The translations under genes and the position numbers were made by a program. Below the pieces are notes generated by a model. It was not told where the DNA came from, did not search any database, and was given only the letters and a program-made list of their open reading frames with translations. A stretch of 64,000 nt of DNA from positions 26,745,727 to 26,809,726 of the forward strand of contig CM043703.1 of NCBI GenBank assembly GCA_023935145.1, read 5' to 3'. This stretch comes from Bretschneidera sinensis. Lineage: Eukaryota; Streptophyta; Magnoliopsida; Brassicales; Akaniaceae. Shown here one piece after another: positions 1-15,200 of this stretch (position 1 is its first letter; each line of letters opens with the position of its first letter).

Positions 1-63
1 GGTTTTGCATTGGAATTTGGTTTCTGTTCTGCATGTGTTAAGAGTGTTGTCTCTTTCTGGCAG

Positions 64-234
64 TGGAAAGTTATCATGGGACCAGGTTCTGAAGTATGCT
101 AGTTTACGTAAGAGATATATTTCTCGGTATGCTTCACTGCTTAAATCTGACATCAATCGGGCAGTAGTTGATGACAATGATGAGATTGAGGAACTTGATC
201 GTGAACTTGATATTGAGCTCATACTACAGTGGAG
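64..234 (+). CDS. VPS13: VPS13 exon 1 of window (N-terminal region)
   Basis: Encodes [20 protein letters not shown] and ends [10 protein letters not shown]. Acceptor ggcag at 59-63, donor AG|gtatta. The last codon (Arg) is split 2+1 with exon 2. The first base is the third base of a codon begun in an exon left of the window, so this is not the start of the gene. Confidence 0.9.
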
Positions 235-3200
235 GTATTATATTCTGTTAAAAATGTATAATGTTGATTTGTACTAAATCAGTCATTGTTATAATGATGA
301 CTGATATAGTACAAACAAATTTTCATCTTGAATTTTTGGGTGTAGTCAGTCTTATATGTAACAACCTCCTTTCCCCCCCCCCCTTCCCCAAATATCTGTG
401 TTTTTCTTGAATTAATTCTCAAAAAGAGAAGAAGTCATCTTTATAATGTTGCGTGTATGTGTGTATAATGTTCATTTGCCCTATATTACTCATCTTTATA
501 ATGTTGAGTGGATTTATGTAGCCTCTTATGATGTTAGGTTAATGTCATTTTATCCTTCTCGATAATATAGTCTCTTACCATTTTAGGTTAACGTCATCTA
601 TCCTTTTCGAATCTAGAATCTTTTACTGAAACTACCTTTTCCATTCTTTGAGAATTTCTTATATAGTTGCACCCTAGGCAAACACACTCCAGTTCCCCTG
701 AACTTCTGGGTTCTTGGATTTTATTATAGGAGCTGCTTGAGTACAGTTTTATCTCTTCAATTTTAATTATTTTTGTTACTTTGTGTAATACAGTCTGTTT
801 TTCTTATTTCCCTTTCTAGAGTCTTTGTCAACACTACTAAGACCAGTTTCGTTTAAAGAGAGAAATAAGTACAGCAGAAGTAATAAGTGCATACTTGCAT
901 TGGATACCAGAATGGATTTTACATAGTTTATTTAATTCTACTCTTTTCTCCTACATGCGTACAGATATGAATGCATGCCAATTACGGGGTAATACTTTGC
1001 ATGGTCAACATGTGACAGTATCGAGGTTTAATTTATCTTACCTACCTTTTTCATTTGAATTATATCTATCCTGGTGTCGTGCAGGATGTTGGCTCACAAG
1101 TTTGTAGAGCGGTCAATAGAATCAGAAAATTACTTGAAGAAACAAAAAACTAAGAAATCATGGTGGTCAATGGGATGGTGAATGCTTTTATCTTAAGAAT
1201 CTCGACACTTCTTTAAATTCATATCTGGTGATGCTATTTCATATGATTACTTATTTGTGTATGTATATATGTATACAGGAACAATCAATCTCTTGAAAGT
1301 GAGAGTGAACCAGTTTATTTCACTGAGGAAGATTGGCAACAATTAAATAAAATCATAGGTTATAAAGAAGGTGATGACGGGCAATCTGTAATAATTAATG
1401 AGAAACCGGATGCTCTTCATACGTTCCTGGAGGTCCGCATGAAACATAATGCTTCAAAGCTTTTAGATGGGGACCAGGGGTGTCTTGCAGAATTATCATG
1501 TGAAGGCTTTGATTGCTCCATTAAGCTTTATCCAGAGACGAAAGTTTTTGACATGAAACTGGGGTCATATCGGTTGTCATCGCCAAATGGTCTTCTTGCT
1601 GAGGTTTGATTTTGTCTCTGTTTGAAATCTCTTTGACTTATACCAAAAACGAGGTTGTTATGTTGCATCAGCAGTGCCATCCTAAATTTTTGTCACTTCT
1701 CCATGCAGAGTGCAGCGGCCTTTGACTCTTTGGTTGCTGTCTTCTGCTATAAGCCTTTTGACGCTAAAGTGGATTGGAGCATGGCTGCTAAAGCTTCTCC
1801 ATGTTACATGACTGTGTGTGCTACTCTCTGATGCTCTTGAGCTGGAATTTCCTTTGATTTTTTGTTTGTTTACTGATTACACGTCTTTCTCAGTATCTGA
1901 AGGATTCCATTGAAGGAATTGCTAAATTTTTTGAAACCAGTACTGCTGTTAGTCAAACCATAGCATTGGAAACTGCAGCCACTGTACAGGTTTTCTTCTA
2001 CTTATGCCCATTCTTTGAATTACAAATGAGCAGAACCTTTATTTGCTAGCCAAGTTTATAGAAAAGAGCATTGGCCTGCTGTAATCCTTGAATTTGTGAA
2101 GTATAGTTAGGAGTTCTGGTTTTCTTTGGAAGGGTGTTTGAAGAAGTTGATTAGAAAGTAAATTAAATTCCATTGTGTGTACATGGGCAAGAAAGTTGAA
2201 CAAAGAATTACACTTTGATCCTGCTCTCTATTTTTTTTGGGTCGTTTGGAATGAGAGAAATAGGAGAACGGTGATGAGAGGCCTATTTAAGTAATTAGGG
2301 ATAGTTGGTTCAGCACACTTTCTTTTTGGTTCAAGGGTAAACTTTTGTGAATGATGTAGATCTTCTTGAATTTGTGGAGCTACTATCATATAGATAGTTT
2401 CTTGTAAATGGGTTGCACCCCCTGGTGCCTTTTATTTTTATTTTTTATATATACATACAAAAAAAATTCAACAAAGAAATTTGAGTGTTTAAAACGAATA
2501 CCTGTTTGAGATTAAAGAGAGCATTTTTTTTCATTATTGCTGACTTGTATGATTGAGGAATTTCAGATACATCAGGACTTGTTTGCAATATTCAGAATAA
2601 TCTGTGAATGATTCCATACTTATCCAGTCATATATACAAGTCTTACTTAATTTCTTATATAATATAAGTTGTGACAGAAGAGTTGTATTATATGGCCCTG
2701 ATGCGCTGGAATTGGTAAAATCAGTTACCATGTTGCTTGTTTTATAATCATATCATGTGCATTTAGTAATAATTTTAGAGGAGAGTATGGTCTTTTACTG
2801 CTGGACCACCTGTTGTACTTGAGCTTGCCCTAGCCTTACTGAAAGTGTGTAGGGGTAGACCTCTATTATGTTCTAGCAAGTATGGCTAGCACTCTTCATT
2901 TAATGAACGGTATGCTGATGGAATATTTGATTGGTTACCAGATGACAATTGATGAAGTCAAACGAACTGCTCAGCAGCAAGTGAACAGAGCATTGAAGGA
3001 TCATGCGAGGTTTGCTTCTTCATTCTACTATACTCTGTGATCATTACAGGTAATAGGAGTTATAGGTGCTGTTGTGTATACATGATCCTTTTGGACCTAA
3101 TATTTTAATGTTAGGAAGTTTCTATTTTTTAATATTTTATGGTTCTTTATGATGTCCTGCATGAGACTATAATCGATGGTCTCAGATTGTTAGGTTAGTT

Positions 3201-6200
3201 GTCATTTGATACAGGTTTTATGGATGTTTGGATAGACATGATTGTATCATGATCATGTTTGTGAAGGTTTAGAGTACAGAGAATACAATACTGGTGAATG
3301 TTGGGGGAGTTTATCAGTTGATTTTCCATATATGCAATTGTCTTTCTGTTTAGGTTTACTTTCTTCTGTGCCCCAAAGGGTTTGTTATTAGTGTGATATT
3401 CTGCAAGGCCAAGTGTCAGACTTGATGCATGCTGCCGGTTACTAACTTATAGGTATGTCAACATAATGGTATTTAACTTTTTCATGCTCTTAGGTTTATG
3501 CTGGACTTGGATATTGCGGCTCCCAAAATTACAATTCCAACAGAGTTTCATCCGGATAACACCCATTCAACAAAACTTCTGCTTGACTTGGGAAATCTGG
3601 TTATTCGTTCACAGGTTAATGTACAGAGTTGATCCTAATTATTATATTCTGAGAATCTGAGTCTCATTTGGAGTTTGCTAAATGTTTACAGGACGACTAT
3701 GAACGTGGATCATCTGAGGAGTTGGATATGTATTTGCAGTTTGATTTGGTTTTAAGTGATGTGTCTGCTTTTCTGGTTGATGGTGACTACCATTGGAACC
3801 AAGCCTCTTCAAATAAGTCCGCTGGCTCTTCCCATATTAGTGGTGTTTGTTTCTTACCTGTTATTGATAAGTGTGGGATAATCTTGAAACTTCAACAGGT
3901 AAAACCATTGACATTTTACCTTGAAATTTGGGCTATAATTTTATGCTTTCTTGTGTGCACGTGGGTGTGCCATGTGTGTAGCATTCTGGTGCATCAAGTC
4001 ATTGAGGCTAAAATTGTTTCATACCCTATGCAGATTCGTATACCGAACCTGTCCTACCCTTCAACAAGACTTGCTTTACGGCTACCATCATTAGGGTTTC
4101 ACTTTTCTCCAGCTCGATATCATAGATTGATGCAAGTAATACAGATTTTCCAGGGGAAGGATGGTGAGGGCTCTGATCTCCTTCATCCTTGGGATCAAGC
4201 TGACTTTGAGGGGTGGTTGTCCCTTCTTACTTGGAAGGTTGCTCTCTCTTTCTCACTCCCCTTGTAAAATAGTTTCCTGTCTTTAACACGTTTTTTATTT
4301 TTTATTTTAAAGATAGTCCTTCACCTTTTTTGCTTTTTTATTTTAATGTAATATAGGGTAGGGAAGCTGTATGGAAGCGGCGATACTTCTGCTTAGTTGG
4401 GCCCTTTCTCTATGTGCTTGAAAGCCCTGGCTCTAAATCTTATAAGCAGTATTTCAGGTTCTGATTCCAACTTTTCCAAATTGATGTTTGATAGGCAATA
4501 TCAAATATAAGTGAAGATGTATTTTGAAAAATGAAAAGCATGCAAAAATTAGCATATGAGAACATAAAATTAAACAAAGTAACTAGATTAGGACCATTAT
4601 GTATAAAGTTGTAGATAAATATTGGTTTTTTTTATAAGTGAATTGTATTAAAAGAAAGTGTCAAGGGGGTGCAACCAATGTACAAGGATTATCTATAGGA
4701 AAGAAACTCCACAAAATCAACTATATCTACTTCATTTACAAAAGAATTCCCTTTGACCCAAAAAATAAGGTCGTTGAACCATGTTTCCCTAATTACATCT
4801 ATAGGTCTCTCTATGTCTTCAAAAGCTCTTTGATTTATCTCGTTCCAAACTATCCAAAAGATAGAAAGGGGCATCATAGAGTAAGTTTTTTTGAGATTCT
4901 TGGAAGCTTGACACTCACACCAAACCCATACTTCATCTTTTACTTATTTGGCAAAAACCTAATTAACCCCCAAAACCTTGTAAGCCATCACCCACTAGGC
5001 TCTAGCCAAGGAACACTCCATTAAAAGATGAAACACGGACTCACCGGATCCTTTGCAAATGAAACACTAATTCACCAACACTCTCTCTCCTTTGCAAATT
5101 ATCTAAAATGAGAATCTTATCTCAAGGAGGCTTCCCAACCAAAGAAACTCACTTTCCTTAGGGGCGCTAGAGAACCAAATTGCTTTCCAAGGGAAGCTGG
5201 AGGAACCATCTGCATGAGCCTCGGTCACAAGGAACTTATAGAAAGATTTCTCCTCAAAACCTTTACCCGAGCTATCCTTCCAACTCATCATATCCTCTTT
5301 AGATAAATCCAACTTATAACTATACAAAGATTCCAAAAAACTTTGCACCCTAGCAACCTCCCAATCATGAACATTTTGGATTAAAGGCTCATTCCATGAA
5401 ATAACATCATTAATCATCCAGATACAAGAAAAAATAACAGCATCTTTATCCCTCATGATTGCAAAGATCTACGAGAATCGGTCTTTAGGAGGCATGTTCT
5501 TGAACCATGTATCATGCCAAAGTCAGGTTCTCCACCTGTCACCAACTTTCACCCTTCCCATCCACTGCGAATCCATTTCCACACTCCAACATAAGCCCCC
5601 TGCCTTTCTTAGACATCCACCCACAAGAATCCATCCCATACTTAGCCTCCACCATACAAGAAATCTCCATAACTATTTCTGCAAGAGAGCTGTATTAAAC
5701 AAGACAAGGGATTTTATGCCAAGCCCCCCTCTATCCACTGGTTGCTTAACCACTCCTCATCTCATCGAGTGATATTCGTGCTCCTCCCTACACTGCCCCA
5801 AAGAAATCTCTTTTCAATATCCTCCAATCTCTTAGCCAGAACGCTCAGGATAGGAAATAAGGACATAAAATAGATAAAAAGGTTAGAGAATGTGCTTTTA
5901 ATGAGAGTGAGCCTTCCTCCTTTAGAGAGCAAATGGCTCTTCCATCCGACTAACCACTTTTCAAACCTCTTCACAATGGGGTTCCACACGCTTAAATCTT
6001 TAAATTTGCACCAAGTGGGAGGCCAAGATAAGTAAAAGGAATTGTCCTCGCATTGCAACCTAACAAGCTAGCAAGAAAACGACCATTAATATTCTCACCG
6101 AGAGGGATCAAATCACTCTTTCCAAGTTTGACCTTGAGTCTTGAGACCGCCTCACAGCAAAGAAGAACACTCCGAAGATGCAAGATTTGAGAAGCTTCTA

Positions 6201-9200
6201 CCCTGCAAAAAATAATTGTATCATTGTCAAAGAGGAGATGAGACACACTCATTCTATTTCCTTCTCTCCCCATCTTAAAGTCGCTCAAAAGACCCACCTC
6301 TACCGCCTTCACCAACATTCTGCTCAAAGCCTCCAGAATCAAAGTGAACAAAAAAGGTGATAGAGGATCCCCTTGTCTCAAACCTTGTGAGGCTTTAAAG
6401 TAACTGGATGGACATCCATTAATAGGGATCGAAAAAGAAGTCGTAGAAATGCATTTGTAGATCCACTTGCACCACTTGTCACCAAGTCCTATCCTTTTCA
6501 AAAGGTAAATCACAAAGCTCCAACTCACATTATCAAAGGTTTTTTCCATGTCAAGCTTGCAAATCACCCCATCTCCTCCTTTTAAGTGGGAATCCACCAC
6601 ATCATTAGCAATTAAAGAGGCATCCAAGATTTGTCTTCATTCCACAAAAGCATTTTGTAAAGGGCTCACCACTTTAGAGATCATTTTTTTAAATCTACAA
6701 GTGAGGACCTTTGAAAGGAGTTTATAAATGCACCCCACAAGACTAATAGGCCGAATTTTTTTGATATATAAAGCACCCATTTTCTTCAGACAAAGGAAAA
6801 TAAAGGTGGCATTGAGACTATCCACAAACTCACCTAAAAGATGGAATTCCTCAAAGAGCTGAAGAATATCCCCTTTAAGGACATCCCAATTTTGTTTAAG
6901 GAAAGCCATAGAAAAACCAACGGGACTTGGAGCTTTGTCCCTATTACACAACCTAAGAGTATAAAGAAAATCTCCTCCTCATCATAAGGGCGCTCGCTCC
7001 AGTTTGCCTCTCTATCATCGATATTAGAGAACTTCAAACCATCCAAATTCGGCCTATTAACACAAGTCTCCTTGTAGAGAGACTTATAGAACGAGCAAAT
7101 AGCCTCCTCCTCCACAAGCAACGAATCATCTACCTCAATGGAGGCAATCAAGTTGTCTCCTATGGTCATTCACCATTTTGTGAAAGAATTTAGTGTTCCT
7201 ATCACCCTCCCTAAGCCAAATTTCTCTAGATTTCTGTCTTCACGAGATTTCTTTCATAGCGATAAGCTTGGACAACTCCTTAACCCACATCCTCCTTTCT
7301 CTCTTATCCCCCGAGAGACCTGAAGAAATCTCCTTCTCATCAAGACCATTTGCCTCCCCCATCAATTGACATTACCAAGAGATTCTTTGTTCCATTTTTT
7401 CAATTCCATTTTAAGAGTTTTCAGTTTTGAAGCCACCACAAAACTAGCGAAACCCCTCACATTACAGCCTTCCCACTGACCTTTGATAAGATTCTGAAAA
7501 CCTTCCACCTTTAGCCACATGTTTTCCAAATGGAACGGAGTCGGACCCAATGCAAACCCTCTACTTCAAGCTCAATAGGATGGTGGTCCGATGTGGGCCT
7601 TGGAAAGAGCTTCTGAATGAGACTAGGATAGTGAGCTACCCAACAATCGGAGACAAGAAATCGATCAATTTTAGAGAATGAGAGAGATTCTCTAAAACTC
7701 AACCAAGTGAAAGATCCTCCCGACAAAGGCAAATCAATAAGATCCTGGCCTCTAATAAAAGCTAGAAACTCTCTCATAGAGCTATCCTTAAACGAACACC
7801 CAGCTCTCTCATGGGATAGAGGACGACATTGAAGTCCCCTCCTACCACCCACAGGAGATTCCACCGACTCCTAACCTGCAGATAAATATTGTTGGTCTCA
7901 TGATAAGTTCTTCATCTTAAATGGCTGATTGCTCCTAGCTGCTGCAGTAATAAGCATTGGATCTTATTAATAAAAAAAAGTAATAAGCATTGGATCTTTC
8001 TAAAATCTATTTTAGCATATCGGGACGACCACTATGGAACTAGTAAGAAACGGTTGAAGATAAAGAGTAGCAAGAGTATGGAAGTGAGAAAATTTATGGT
8101 GGGAGGAACAAAGCAAGTAACGTATGTGCTCAATACTGGCCATATCTCATGATGTGTTAGAAAATTGAACCTAAGTGGAATCTTAAAAGAATACTGCATT
8201 CTTGTACATACTTATACTCAGGAAGAAGGTATAGACAGATATACTCGAATATCAGTTGACAAAATTAATCAAGATTGTAAATCTCTTGCTTGTGCAGCAT
8301 AATGGAACTAAGTATACTAATGGGTTAGTTATAGTACAAACGCAAAGTAAGGAGGGTTGGCTTAGGTAGATCACTAGCATCAAGCTTTCTTTTCATTTCT
8401 TAAATACTAGTAAGGAGCATGTGCCCTGCATGTGTCATTGACACCTATGCTTTTAAAATGTCTCAATCTGAAATGGAATGTAGCAGTCTGCAGAAGGAGA
8501 TCACTTGTAAACACAAGATCTTTCAGTTGGTATGCCAACTCCATACATTGAAAAAAATTCCATTCCTGGAGCATTTGGTGACCTGCAATAAAAAGTAGAC
8601 AGATGAAGAGCACTTACAGTAAAAGTGCATTACAAACTATTTGGAAGATATTCCATATGAACTACAATGATCACTGATTAATTGAGAGAAGCTAATTACA
8701 GAAAGGTCACTGCTAAGAGACTCCCAAAAGACCTGGGACTGAGAATCCTTGTTAAAACCTGAATAGGAAAAGAAGTAGAACTTATAAATGATGCATGAAA
8801 CAACATTGCATCAATCAACTCATTGATATTATTCTCCTGATTGACAACGAATGTCATTACACCAAAAATACATGAATTAAAAATTCATGGGCATAAAATT
8901 AATCCATAAACTTTGTGAATGCATTAATCCTCACTGACCTTTAAGTTTGAAGGTATCATAAATTGAACGAAAACACCTTGTACTAACGTGATCTCCAGTG
9001 GAGGTGCAAGAGGGACTATTTAGTACTTTGATTTTTTATATGAAATATGAACATGCAGAAGAATACGATTTAATAAAGGTAATTACATTTAATTAAATAA
9101 GCACAGTTATCGAGTACAATATTTGTTCTTTTGTTTTAGTAGATACTGAAGCAAAATCCTTGCAACAAATTCAATTGAGAAAGTGTTGTCATTTGGTCCA

Positions 9201-12200
9201 TTTCCAAAGATCAACTATATGTACAAAAACAAACAATCTCCAAGCTCTAGCTACAGTTCAATATTCCTTGTCCCTAAAATGAGCTGTAGTTGTATCAGCA
9301 CCTCAAATCCAACCAAAAAAAAAAAGTTGGGCACAAAAGGACTTTACTTTCGTTTTGTATAAGACTCGTCAAATGCAAGAGCCCCAACAATTTCAAGGAT
9401 CCCCAAATTATACAAATGCATATATAGTCACATAAACCATAAGGATATGTACCTTAAAGAACTGAAAATAGAGAAAAACAAGACAAATAACAGAAGCAAT
9501 AAGGCATATATGCTGGCTCTAGCTTGAGAGCATTCGCATATATAGAGAATAAAGCTACTTTGGGATCTTGCTTCTTGTTTCTATATATATTTGTACATAA
9601 TTCAGTATACCAAATACAAAAGCTTAAGATACATTCCCAGCTAAATATATTAGCATATTTTGCTTTCAATCTTTTCTTTGTTACCACTATTTAATAAAAA
9701 TGTTTCTTTGCTCTTGAAAAAGAACATGGTACATGTCCATAACTCATGGTTATCTTGTGTGACTAAAAACTAATCACTTGGTCTCTTAAATCCAAGTGGG
9801 TTTTTTCTCTATTAACATTTCCTACATCAGATATATTTTAAGAAATTTTCTTTTTAGTTTAATTTATCTTCATTTCTTAAGAATTTCATTCCCCATAATT
9901 TTGTAATAATATTTGATTTACATCTATGTTCACCAATGACATAATTTTCTGTGTGAAAAAAAAATCTCAATCAACAATCACCCATTTGAGAATCTTCTTA
10001 ACTATTTTCATTTTTTTTTTTGCATAGAAACCCCAGGAAATACTATAGTATCTTGCATTTTGTCATTGAAGCAATTTATCAAACAATTAAGTTGCATATT
10101 TGAAAATGGTAAACATTCTACTCACAATCAAAGCAGAAAGCTCCACTAAACAATCAAGGAAAAAAAGGGGAAAACGAGTTTTCAGGAGAATAAATTTATA
10201 AACTGAACTCAAAAACCAATCACCTGGAAAATGAATCAACCAATTCAATAGAATTTCAAGTAAAGAAAGCAATAACATGAATCATAAAAGCCAAAAATAA
10301 CAAAAATTATTAAACCCAGACACCACGGAAGAACTAAAGAGCGATACCTGGCAGCAGATATGAGAAGAAAAGACAGCGTGAGTCGTAAAAGAGGATTTGG
10401 ATGATCTGTATATATCTATGCAGAGAAATGTGTACAACTACCAAACCTCTGTGATTCTCATACCTAAACCCCTGTAATGTACGATGGATGTGAGAGAACC
10501 TAAAAATCCCCACAGGTATGCAATGGGTTGCCCAAATTCTGAGCAAATTGTGTGTTGGTCCTCATTGCAAACTCAACCTATTTAATATTTGTTGAATTCA
10601 AGCTGACAAAACCAAACTTGTTAAAACCAAAATAAAAAGTAGGCAACTTGAACCTGGTCATTTAAAGCCAGCTCAAGTTCTGAGCTGCCAGGTATGATAA
10701 ACATCCTTCTATATAACCAGTTCTGCATTTTAACCACTTCATCCAAAATGACATAAATTACGGCAACCCATCTGAACCCAAGTCTTTGATCAATTCGCTA
10801 TGAGAAAATGAAGGGCTGAAAATATGAAGTAAATACTTGATGGAAACAAATTAAGAAACCGTCACTTTATGCCGGTTACATCTTCCCAAGCAAGGATTCA
10901 CCAGTTTCGAAGCAAAATGAGTCAATAAATCATATTCTTCTCATTGTTTCCCTTCCCCACAAATGCACTTTGTTTCCCCCTTAAATAAGTACAAATTAAG
11001 CATTTTATTGGTAGTATATTCAACTTTTCATAGTTGCTAATTTTAGATATAAAATGCTTGCTATCACTTCAATTAGGACATACTTTAGCATATTTTTATA
11101 ACCAAGAAGAAGAATATATATTAACATAAATAGTTTTGATCCCAGTTTTCCTATGGCCAGTTAAAAATAACAAAAACACAGGACATGACGGGTACAAGAT
11201 GATGAAGCATAATCAGATAGCAATTTTACCTCAATCTTAAAATAACAAAAATACTTCCAAATATCATAAATTCTTGGATACAATTAAAAGAAACCAAATA
11301 AAAAAAGAAAAAAGATTTATTTTGGCTTAACTTACACAATTGGGTTCATCAAGAGGGCAATTTCATTAATTCTTAGTTGAGAGGATATGCTTGAGCTGTT
11401 TCCGGTGCCAGCCTCTTGATTGGCCTTTTGGGTACTTCTCATACATCTGTATCATCTTGAACTAATATCCACCTTCGAAAAACTCTTAAGTCATCTTTCG
11501 AGAACCTTAATATGGCATTCAAATCTTGCACTATTCAGAAATAAAAAATATTTGCTTCCTCGAAAGAATGTCTGTCGCGCCCGAGATAGAGAAGTACCAT
11601 AAGTATCATTCTTTATCCTTTGTATTATAATACTGTTAGGAATATTAGGGTTAGGAGTGTTTAGGAGTGTCAAGGGTATTTATATATTTTCTCATTATTG
11701 TGTTCTCTATATATATGACTAATTGACTGCTAACCTTAGGGTTAGTAGGCTATTCACTCCTATAAGCATCAGTATGGTATCAAAGCACTATCCTTGGGAC
11801 CCTGGTGGTGATTTGAGTCTACTCTAAAATAAAAAAAGGGAAAAAGTAGGTTTAGAATAGTTACTGTCTTCTTTGGTCACCTTCTCCGACGTGTTCTGCT
11901 CAGTCCAATGTAGCCCTTGTCATTTTCTGACGCAAACCTGATCTGGGTTTCCTTTTCTGGCGGCGCGATCTGTTTGTGTTTCTTCTCAGTCGCAAGTCTA
12001 TCAAGAATTATGTACAAAAAAAATATGAGAATATCCTCTGATGTTGAGAGAATTGCGCGTATAGAAACTCAAAAATGAATCAATGTGATTCAGGTCATAA
12101 TCTATATGGGATTCTCAAAATTATTAATTGAAGATAAGCCGAGAAGAATCGAAGAATTATAGATGAATATACAAAAGGAACTTAATTGTGTGAACCGAAA

Positions 12201-15200
12201 ACTCAACATTGCTATTACAAGAATTTCAAATCCTTATGGACACCCTAATATTCTTACAGAATTTATAGCTGTTGCGACCCCGTCGCAAGACTTTGTCCAT
12301 CGGCCCGGTTGTCTACGTGTTGTCAAAGCAGATGTTGCAACGCTTCAGTTTTGCAGCGTGAAGAAGAAAAGAAGATGGATTTTTGTATTTTGATTCGACT
12401 CGACTCTGTTTGACCTGGATTCGGGTGACCCAACCCGGATTTGTTTGCCATTGACTGTCTCGACCTGGATTCGGGTGACCCAATCCGGATTTGTTTGTTA
12501 TTGACTGGCCCGACCCGGATCCGACCTGAATTTGTCCCTGTGTTGATGAAGTCGACTCGATACGACCCGTTTTGGTGAATCCGACCTATTGATAACAACC
12601 CATTTAAGTCAAAGTCTAAGTCTCAGTCAAAGTTAAGACGAAGTTAAAGTCTTGTTGATCCGGTGTATCTGGATCTTGTTCATGGATTGTGTTGATTTCA
12701 TATTATTATGTCATGTTGACCTAACTGTTGTTGTAGGTCAAGTTGACGTAACTATTGTTGTAGGTCTCGTTGATCGAGTTGTTCATATGAGTTTGTTGTT
12801 TTGGGTAGGTCTATATGTAACGGTATGGGTTTATTTGTAACAGGTTGGTGCATGTATATGTTCCAACTTGAGGGAGAGTATTAGGAATATTAGGGTTAGG
12901 ACTGTCAAGGGTATTTATGTATTTTCTCATTATTATGTTCTCTATATATATGACTAATTGACTACTAACCTTGGGGGTAGTAGGCTATTCACTCTTATAA
13001 ACATCAACAAATACTAATCCCAATTTTTCTTTAAGAGACTACCATAGCCAAATTGGCAAAGGAAGATTGAGTAGTACGTAACTTTATCCTAAATTTTATA
13101 GATAGATATTACTTTATGCCTATATGGACCTTATTCAATCATAAGTTTAATATGAACAATTTTGAATATTAGAATAATGATTTTTTTTTTTTTTTTTGGT
13201 AATTAGAAATAATGAATCCGTGATTTGAAGCACTAGAACCTTTTTATATCAATCTTCATAATTTACATAAACATAAATAACAATGAAACAATGCCAAGAA
13301 AAGCTTCAACCTATAACTTTGAACCAATTCAATATTATGTATACATGCATATTCAGTATTTCTACATCCTCAAAGATCAAGTCAAGCCACGAAAAGGAAG
13401 CATGGCATCTAAGTCAGTAAGTAGTACAAAGAAAAACAAAATAAAACAAAAAATCATTATTTGCCAAGCTTACTTGGCTCAATTTTTTTTATGCAATACT
13501 TCTAAATAAAACTATAAATTATATACAAATATCAAACAACATCTTAATCCCTAATTTCGAACTGCAACACCTCATGCCAGACCCTCAGCTTAGCCATCTC
13601 CCTTCTCCATCGATCGCTACTTTTCTTTTGGGGTGAACTTGCGGAGGTTAGAAACCGGTGGGATCTCTCGTGGGTGGTGGGTGGTGACTTAGTGTTGTTC
13701 TTTATCCAATTGAGAGAGTCGGGGGTTCGCAGGAGGATGGTTCTATGAGGGAGTTTTTGGCATTTGTAAGGAGTCATGATCTTATTGATTTGCATTTTTC
13801 TAGTGGGTCATTCACTTGGTCGAGTTTTAGGAAAACTCCCTCGTTCTCTAGGATAGACCGTTTCATTGTCACCGGTTGTTGGGAAGCTTTCTTTCCTGGT
13901 TTGATTGAGAAGCTTTTGTCTTGGCTCACTTCAGACCATCATCCTATTATACTTGAAGTGGGGGATTTACATTGGGGTCTGACTTTGTTTCGATTTGAGA
14001 ATATGCGGCTTAAGGTGGATGGCATTTGGGATCTTGTCAAAGGGTGGTGGGATGGTTTTAATGTGAGAAATTTTGTTTTGTGGTGGCTTCAAAATTGAAA
14101 TCTTTAAAAGAGGAGTTGAAAAGATGGAACGAAGAAACCCTCGTGACTGTTAATTTCTCTCTTAATTCTTTGTTGGGTGAGATTAGTTGAGCGTCCTTTT
14201 GATAATGATGAAACTCCTTTTGCTCTTCGGGATTGTAATGGTGATAAGGCTTTGGGCCTCGATTGCTTTTCTATGGCCTTTCTTATTCATAATTGGGAAG
14301 TACTAGAAGGGGATATCTTTATACTCTTTGAGGAGTTCCATTCTTCGAGAAAGTTTGTGGAGAGTCTTAATTTTACCTTTGTTGTCCTTATTCCAAAAAA
14401 GGTGGGAGCTTCCAATGTCAAAGACTTCCGGCTTATTAGTCTTGTGGAGTGTATTTATACGCTTCTATCGAAGGTTCTTACTTTTAGATTGAAGAAAGTA
14501 ATCCGGAAAGTGGTTAGTCCTCATCAAAATGCATTCATTGAGGATAGACAAATTTTGGATGTCGCTTTGGTTGCTAATGAAGTTGTGGATGTCCATTTAA
14601 AAGATGGAGGGAGAGGGGTGATTTGTAAGCTTGATATGGAAAAAGCATATGATCATGTTTGTTGGGGCTTTGTGATTTACTTATTAAAAAAATATGGGTT
14701 TTAGGGACAAATGGTATAAGTGGATTTACATATGTGTATCTTCGGCCTCCTTCTCTATCCTTGTTAACGGTTGTCTTCTGGTTTCTTCAAAGCTTTACAG
14801 GGTCTTAGACAGGGGGATCCTTTGTTTCTTTTCTTGTTCCTTTTAGCAAAATGTTGGTGAAAGCGGACAGGGCTTCTGAGAAATTTCATGGTGGGGAGAA
14901 ATAATGGTAGTATGAATGTCTCATCTTTTTGCCGATGACAATTGTTTTTTTGGGGCGGAAGCACTTCGAATCTTACATCTTCGGTGTGTGCTTTGTTTTG
15001 AGGCGGTTTTAGGGCTTGAAGTTAATCTTAGTAAGAGTGATTTAATCCCTCTTGGTGAGAATATTAATGGGCCGTTTTCTTGCAAGTTTGTTTGGGTGCA
15101 ATGTGGGGTGGCTTCCTTTTACTTCTCTTGGTCTTCCGCTTAGTGCTAATTGCAAAGACAAAAGTGTTTGGAATCCCATTGTGGAAATGTTTGAAAAACG

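Noticed and set aside
373..383. C11 run in intron 1 as a regulatory signal
   Set aside because: It is too far from either splice site to act as a pyrimidine tract and is common homopolymer noise.
9454..10546. Minus-strand frames of 63-77 residues in intron 10
   Set aside because: Checked as possible further exons of the acyltransferase fragment; none contains family motifs or fitting splice sites.
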